A DNA stretch of 64,000 nt from Collinsella sp. An268. Its GTDB lineage: Bacteria; Actinomycetota; Coriobacteriia; Coriobacteriales; Coriobacteriaceae. This document shows, piece after piece, positions 55,534 through 64,000 of the stretch. The notes below the pieces were generated by a model. It did not search any database. It was not told the origin of the DNA and saw only the letters and a program-made list of their open reading frames with translations. The translations under genes and the position numbers were made by a program. Location: the NCBI RefSeq assembly GCF_002159765.1, contig NZ_NFJH01000004.1, forward strand, positions 173,145 to 237,144, written 5' to 3'. How positions within the stretch are numbered: position 1 is the stretch's first letter; each line of letters starts with the position of its first letter.

Positions 55534-56673
55534 CTACGCGTCCGCGTTACCGGTGACCCAACGGTGATAACCGATGATAAACGGGTCGAGATCGCCCTCC
55601 TCGAGCACCGCGTCGACGTTGCCCGTCTCCACGCCCGTGCGCAGGTCCTTCACCATCTGGTAGGGATAGAGCACGTAGCTGCGAATCTGGTTGCCAAAGC
55701 CGATCTCGGTCTTGGGGCCGCGAATCTCGTCCAGCTGCTCGGCGCGCTTCTCGAGCTCCAGCTCATACAGACGCGCCTTCAAGATCTGCATGCAGGCGGC
55801 CTTGTTCTGAATCTGGCTGCGCTCGTTCTGACACGTAACCACGATGCCCGTGGGCAGGTGCGTCACGCGCACCGCGGAGTCCGTGGTGTTGACGCCCTGG
55901 CCGCCGGGACCGCTCGCATGGTACACGTCCACGCGGATGTCGTCCGGGCCGATCTCGATATCGATGTCGTCCGGCAGCACGGGGATGACCTCCACGCCGG
56001 CGAACGTCGTCTGACGGCGCTTCTTGGCATCGGTGGGCGAGATGCGCACCAGACGGTGCACCCCCGCCTCGGCGCGAAGCATGCCGAAGGCGTCCTTGCC
56101 CTCGACGGTGATGGTCGCCCGGTCGATACCGATGACCTCGGCAGCGGGGCAGTCGTTGACGGTGACCTTCCACCCGCGGCGCGCGCAGTACTTCATGTAC
56201 ATCTTGAAGAGCATGAACGTCCAGTCCTGCGCCTCAAGGCCGCCCTGACCGGGTTTGATGGTGAGAATCGCGTCGCCGTGGTCGAACTCGCCGGTAAACC
56301 AACTCGAGAGCTCCAGCTCATCGACGGCGCGCTCGAGGGCGCGGGCGGACGCGGTGGCCTCCGTTGCGAACTCGTTGGCCTCCGCACCCTCGGTCTCCGC
56401 GGCGAACTCCAGCGCGGTGCGTGCATCGTCGAGCGCGGTGCGCGCGTTCTCCACGGAATGCACGTCGTCGCGCGCCGCTGATAGCTCGGCCATGAGCGCG
56501 CGGGCGCGGTCGCCGTCATCCCAAAACCCGGGTGCGGCGCTCTCGCGCTCGAGCTCGGCCACGCGGCCGCGCTTCTCGTCCAGATGCAGGTACTGCTCTA
56601 CCTCGTCGAGACGCACCTCCAGAGCATCGAGCTCCTCGGGGGTCACGACGGTCTTCTCGGTGGTATCTGCCAT
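55534..56673 (-). CDS. prfB: Peptide chain release factor 2
   Basis: 379 residues from ATG 56673. Release-factor domains are normal and GGQ is at 257-259 (SGPGGQGVN). The codon-recognition tripeptide position reads SPT (212-214, RISPTDAKK) where RF2 normally has SPF. There is no in-frame UGA or slippery CUU UGA near codon 25, so the programmed frameshift that autoregulates RF2 in many bacteria is absent. RF2 releases peptides at UGA and UAA. It lies 6 nt downstream of the secA stop relationship and is co-oriented with secA. Confidence 0.93.
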   Translation of the reverse strand: MADTTEKTVVTPEELDALEVRLDEVEQYLHLDEKRGRVAELERESAAPGFWDDGDRARALMAELSAARDDVHSVENARTALDDARTALEFAAETEGAEANEFATEATASARALERAVDELELSSWFTGEFDHGDAILTIKPGQGGLEAQDWTFMLFKMYMKYCARRGWKVTVNDCPAAEVIGIDRATITVEGKDAFGMLRAEAGVHRLVRISPTDAKKRRQTTFAGVEVIPVLPDDIDIEIGPDDIRVDVYHASGPGGQGVNTTDSAVRVTHLPTGIVVTCQNERSQIQNKAACMQILKARLYELELEKRAEQLDEIRGPKTEIGFGNQIRSYVLYPYQMVKDLRTGVETGNVDAVLEEGDLDPFIIGYHRWVTGNADA

Positions 56674-56679
56674 GCGCGC

Positions 56680-59589
<2,910 letters not shown>

Positions 59590-59837
59590 GGGCGGTCCTT
59601 CTCGCGAATACGCCGGTGCTGGGCTTGCACCGGCGGTCATATTCATACGCGTTAACTCTATCCCTTTGAGCGCCTTGGGTTGCGTAGGTTACGTGTGCGC
59701 ACGGATAAACCACGCGCGGGCATTCGGCCTGCCGGCCGAGCGACGCCGCGACGCGGCCCGGCTTCGCGTCGCCCATAATATGTCCGTGCCATAACCGACG
59801 CTCGTCGGCAGGGATAAACCGCCCGGTGCGGACGGAC
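59590..59837. other. Intergenic region between secA and the beta-glucoside operon
   Basis: About 250 bp, presumably carrying the secA promoter. A TATTAT hexamer lies on the minus strand near 59776-59781 but I find no convincing -35 element. No gene is seen on either strand. Confidence 0.4.
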
Positions 59838-59870
59838 AAAAGATGGCCCGGGAGGGCATCCCGGGCCATC
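59838..59870 (-). terminator. Intrinsic terminator of the beta-glucoside operon
   Basis: A perfect 12-bp stem GATGGCCCGGGA / TCCCGGGCCATC with a 5-nt loop. The minus strand continues with TTTTG. Confidence 0.85.
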
Positions 59871-59909
59871 TTGAACGGTTTTTCTGCCGCGCAGACGGGC
59901 GGTCGGGCG

Positions 59910-61487
<1,578 letters not shown>

Positions 61488-61548
61488 TCATCGTGAGGGG
61501 CTCAGCATGCGCTGAATCCTACGATGGCCCGTTACGGGACGGAAGCGC

Positions 61549-62892
61549 TTACGCAGCAGCCTGCTCGGCAGCGAGCTTCTCCTGCTCCTCCTTGTAGAGG
61601 TTGTTGTCATAGCGCTTGAAGAACGGGAACCAGATGGCGCCGGCGACGAGGATGTTCACGACCGAGATAGCGGCGGAAAGCAAATGACCACCAGTGCCGA
61701 GGAACGCGTTCAGCGGGCCAGGCGTGCACCAAGGCGCAGAGGCGATGATGGGGCTGATGAGGCCGACCTGGAACTCGAAGTAAGCGAGGATGACGCAGAC
61801 AACGGGAGCCGCGATGAACGGAACGATGACGTTGGGGTTGTAGACGATCGGCAGACCGAAGAGGATGGGCTCATTGATGTTGAAGAGAGCCGGGACGATC
61901 TCGGCCTTACCGATGGCCTTCAGCTGCTCGGACTTAGCCATGAAGCAGAGCATGAAGGCGAGGCAGAGGGTAGCACCCGAACCACCGGCGTAGACGAACG
62001 GGTTGAACGGGTCGCCAGCGAGGAACATGTGGCCACCAGCAGCGTTCTCAGCCATGTTCGCAAGAGCGATCGCGGAGTAGAAGGAGCCGATGATGGAGGC
62101 ACCATGGATACCCACGACCCACAGCAGGTGGATAAGGAGCTGGATGATGATGAGGCCAGGCAGCGTGTCGCAGATGTAGGTGATGAAGCCGAAGGGGATG
62201 GCGATGATGTCGAAGATGTTGGTGCCGAAGGCGAAGAGCACGCCCTGGATGAGCATGTTCACGATAGCCACGAACGCAACAGGAACGAGCGAGGTGAAGG
62301 AGTTCGCAACGCCCGCTGGAACGACATCGGGAAGCTTAATGACAATGTGCTTCTGGACGCAGATGGCGTAGATGCGCACAGAGTAGAACGAGACGATGAA
62401 CGTCACGAAGAGCGCGGCGGAGCCGAAGCGGGCAAGGGTGCCGGCGGCGGTAGCCACGCCGTTGAAGACACCGGCATCGGGGTTGCTCGCGAGGGAGATG
62501 ACGCCGTCGACCATCTCAAGCTGCGGGATGAGCATGAGGTAGGAGAACAGCGCAATCTGCACGGCGTTGATCGGCTTGATGCCGATCTCGTCCTCTTCGG
62601 ACAGAATGCGTGCATACTCGAACGCGATAGCAATCAGGAAGTAGAGCGAGATGGAGCTGATCGTCGCGTAGTTAGCAAGCATGTAGATGTTCGTGACCTG
62701 GTTGAACGTCACATCCCAGATGCCCTCGAGTACGGGGAACGCCTGGGGAAGGACGTTGATGACCAGGAACATCGAACCGACGATGGTGATACCGACGGTC
62801 GACATACCGGCCTGGGTAATGGCGCGGACCATACGGAACTGGGCCATCTTGGTCATCGGGCCCATCACGTACTTCTCAAGGAACTCAAACAA
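61549..62892 (-). CDS. PTS lactose/cellobiose-type EIIC permease
   Basis: 447 residues, many hydrophobic segments. GIHGASIIGSFYSAIALANM and NINEPILFGLPIVYNPNVIVPFI are the hallmark EIIC motifs, with substrate-binding residues in NEPILFG. The open frame begins at TTG 62892 (FEFLEKYVMGPMTK), 18 nt after the upstream gene stop; GAGAGGA is 13 nt away, so the start is uncertain. Transports and, with IIA and IIB, phosphorylates a beta-glucoside such as cellobiose. Confidence 0.92.
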   Translation of the reverse strand: MFEFLEKYVMGPMTKMAQFRMVRAITQAGMSTVGITIVGSMFLVINVLPQAFPVLEGIWDVTFNQVTNIYMLANYATISSISLYFLIAIAFEYARILSEEDEIGIKPINAVQIALFSYLMLIPQLEMVDGVISLASNPDAGVFNGVATAAGTLARFGSAALFVTFIVSFYSVRIYAICVQKHIVIKLPDVVPAGVANSFTSLVPVAFVAIVNMLIQGVLFAFGTNIFDIIAIPFGFITYICDTLPGLIIIQLLIHLLWVVGIHGASIIGSFYSAIALANMAENAAGGHMFLAGDPFNPFVYAGGSGATLCLAFMLCFMAKSEQLKAIGKAEIVPALFNINEPILFGLPIVYNPNVIVPFIAAPVVCVILAYFEFQVGLISPIIASAPWCTPGPLNAFLGTGGHLLSAAISVVNILVAGAIWFPFFKRYDNNLYKEEQEKLAAEQAAA

Positions 62893-62909
62893 AGTAAAGT
62901 CACATCCTC

Positions 62910-63464
62910 TCAGGAGATGTTGGATGCCTCTGCAGACACTTTGGCGTAGCGCGCATAGCGCTTATCCGTGTGGTCGTGCATCTTCTTGAGACGACGCAGG
63001 ACCAGAAGCTCTGCAGCGATGCAAATCAGGCAGAAGATGGCTCCGTACACCGGCAGGGTCAAGAACGGGAAGAACATCTCCCGACCCGCAACCAGCGTGA
63101 ACACGGCTACAAGGGCGGTCACAGCGATCGAAACCAGATAGAGTTTCCCCGCGTACTTGAGCTCCTCGTAGTCGCGCGCCACGCCGACCATGCACTCGAC
63201 GAGCGCAATGCCGGCGGTGAGGGCGTTGAACAGGGGCACAACGGAGCCCCACGAGCCAACGGAAAGGATGAGGACGAACCACGAGAGGTTCAGGAAGAAG
63301 ATGAACGCCGACATGTAGCGCACGTACATGAAACGGTTCACGCGCGCGCCGCGCACCAGCTGCTCATCGTAGTAGAACTTCGTCGTGTGCTCGGGGTGGT
63401 CCTTCAGGCGGATCTCCTCATGCGCACGCTGGCGACGCTTCTTTCTGTCCTGCTTTCTCGACAC
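62910..63464 (-). CDS. Four-TM membrane protein between PTS IIB and IIC genes
   Basis: 184 residues. The start is GTG 63464 with GAGAGG upstream. An Arg/Lys-rich N-terminus (MSRKQDRKKRRQRAHEEIRL) precedes four hydrophobic segments (about 47-65, 72-92, 107-127, 133-155) and a basic C-terminus. It sits inside a PTS operon and is not one of the known PTS subunits. I do not recognise a family; a PTS-associated assembly or regulatory membrane protein is a guess. Confidence 0.7.
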   Translation of the reverse strand: MSRKQDRKKRRQRAHEEIRLKDHPEHTTKFYYDEQLVRGARVNRFMYVRYMSAFIFFLNLSWFVLILSVGSWGSVVPLFNALTAGIALVECMVGVARDYEELKYAGKLYLVSIAVTALVAVFTLVAGREMFFPFLTLPVYGAIFCLICIAAELLVLRRLKKMHDHTDKRYARYAKVSAEASNIS

Positions 63465-63512
63465 GTTGTACCTCTCCGTAGCCTATATCTGCAAAAGGTT
63501 CATTCGAAGCGC

Positions 63513-63815
63513 TTACTTGCCCAGCAGGTCGTTCAGCTGCTCGAAGATGGCGGGGCAGTTCTGGCGGCCGTAGTTCGCCATGGGGATGACGTCGACCGGG
63601 ATGCCGGGGGCCTTCTTGGCAACCTTGTCCTTCTGGTAGGCGATCTGCGGGCCGACGAGCACGCACTCGTAGCCCTCGGACGCGGGATCCTTGAGCTCGG
63701 CAAACGCGCAGGCGTTGATCTCGAGATCGATGCCGTTGGCCTTGGCGTAGTCCTCCATCTTCTTCATGAGCATGCTGGTGGACATGCCTGCGTTGCAGCA
63801 AAGCAAGACCTTCAT
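63513..63815 (-). CDS. PTS lactose/cellobiose-type EIIB
   Basis: 100 residues. MKVLLCCNAGMSTSMLMKKM places the phosphorylatable Cys7 in the CNAGMSTS loop of the lactose/cellobiose IIB family. The rest (VLVGPQIAYQKDKV, VIPMANYGR) is standard. It passes phosphate from EIIA to the sugar in EIIC. Confidence 0.95.
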   Translation of the reverse strand: MKVLLCCNAGMSTSMLMKKMEDYAKANGIDLEINACAFAELKDPASEGYECVLVGPQIAYQKDKVAKKAPGIPVDVIPMANYGRQNCPAIFEQLNDLLGK

Positions 63816-63872
63816 AGTAAATCTCCCTCCTCTTTGCGAGGCGCTCGTACGCCCCGCACACGCAGTCCGTTC

Positions 63873-64000
63873 CTAAGCGGAAACGGCCTGCAGCTTCTCG
63901 TACAGGTTGATCATCTCCTCCGCCAGGTCCTGGCACAGCATCGACGTCATGAGATGGTCCTGCGAGTGCACCAGCAGCACGTCCACGGGGACGTGGTCGC
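63873..64000 (-). CDS. PTS lactose/cellobiose-type EIIA, partial
   Basis: The C-terminal 41 residues of a gene that leaves the window at its right edge: DHVPVDVLLVHSQDHLMTSM followed by LCQDLAEEMINLYEKLQAVSA. The HSQDHLMT segment carries the phosphorylatable-His region typical of lactose/cellobiose EIIA. It is upstream of EIIB in the same direction, which completes the PTS trio. Confidence 0.9.
   Translation of the reverse strand, partial: DHVPVDVLLVHSQDHLMTSMLCQDLAEEMINLYEKLQAVSA

Noticed and set aside
56590..56673. Programmed +1 frameshift in prfB
   Set aside because: The frame is uninterrupted from the start codon and there is no CUU UGA site near codon 25.

Overview
The window is high-GC DNA with dense, mostly AGGAG-led genes and no rRNA or tRNA gene that I could find. 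Gene content (FtsE with a long N-terminal extension, FeoA-FeoB fusion, split transketolase, lactose/cellobiose-type PTS, AsnRS, a rubredoxin/flavoredoxin pair) suggests a Gram-positive, fermentative gut actinobacterium of the Coriobacteriia, most likely Collinsella or a close relative. That assignment is an inference from gene style, not from a marker gene.

Layout. 1-8.3 kb: thpR fragment, zinc-ribbon protein, an RGG-repeat winged-helix protein, a GH4 6-phospho-glycosidase divergent from an RpiR regulator, the rplJ-rplL operon with its L10 leader, a deoxyinosine glycosylase, a cysteine hydrolase and a GNAT protein. 8.4-20 kb: FeoAB, a HAD phosphatase, a structured 179-bp inverted-repeat element, a MalY-type lyase, an AraC regulator divergent from a GH31 glucosidase, asnS, a lone EIIA-Glc and a tyrosine phosphatase. 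20-24.1 kb: an ABC importer operon with two tandem substrate-binding lipoproteins. 24.6-34.2 kb: branched-chain amino-acid genes ilvD-ilvB-ilvN-ilvC and ilvA, split by about 2.7 kb of decayed or non-coding DNA that carries a very regular GTATAC palindrome array, a truncated aldo/keto reductase tail and an AAA/DUF4143-type ATPase gene killed by an in-frame stop. 34.3-38.7 kb: small ABC, zinc-ribbon, rubredoxin, flavin-reductase and ankyrin genes. 38.7-46.6 kb: smpB, TPR gene, rnr, ftsX, ftsE and split transketolase. 54.4-59.6 kb: YitT, prfB and secA. 59.9-64 kb: a beta-glucoside PTS operon that runs off the right end.

The most interesting part is the accessory region at about 46.6-54.3 kb, which separates tkt/ftsEX from prfB/secA. 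It holds two paralogous one-TM mini-proteins, one intact and two degraded PQQ-type beta-propeller genes, an AAA/propeller chimera, and an AT-richer cassette consisting of a small Cro/CI regulator divergent from a secreted 112-residue three-Cys peptide, followed by an intrinsic terminator and an ABC permease/ATPase pair. I propose the cassette is a peptide (bacteriocin-like) production or immunity system.

How genes work together: IlvA makes 2-oxobutyrate, and IlvBN, IlvC and IlvD carry it towards isoleucine and pyruvate towards valine. The PTS, GH1, GH4, GH31 and EIIA-Glc genes form the sugar-scavenging side. SmpB and RNase R (trans-translation), PrfB, SecA and FtsEX are core functions.
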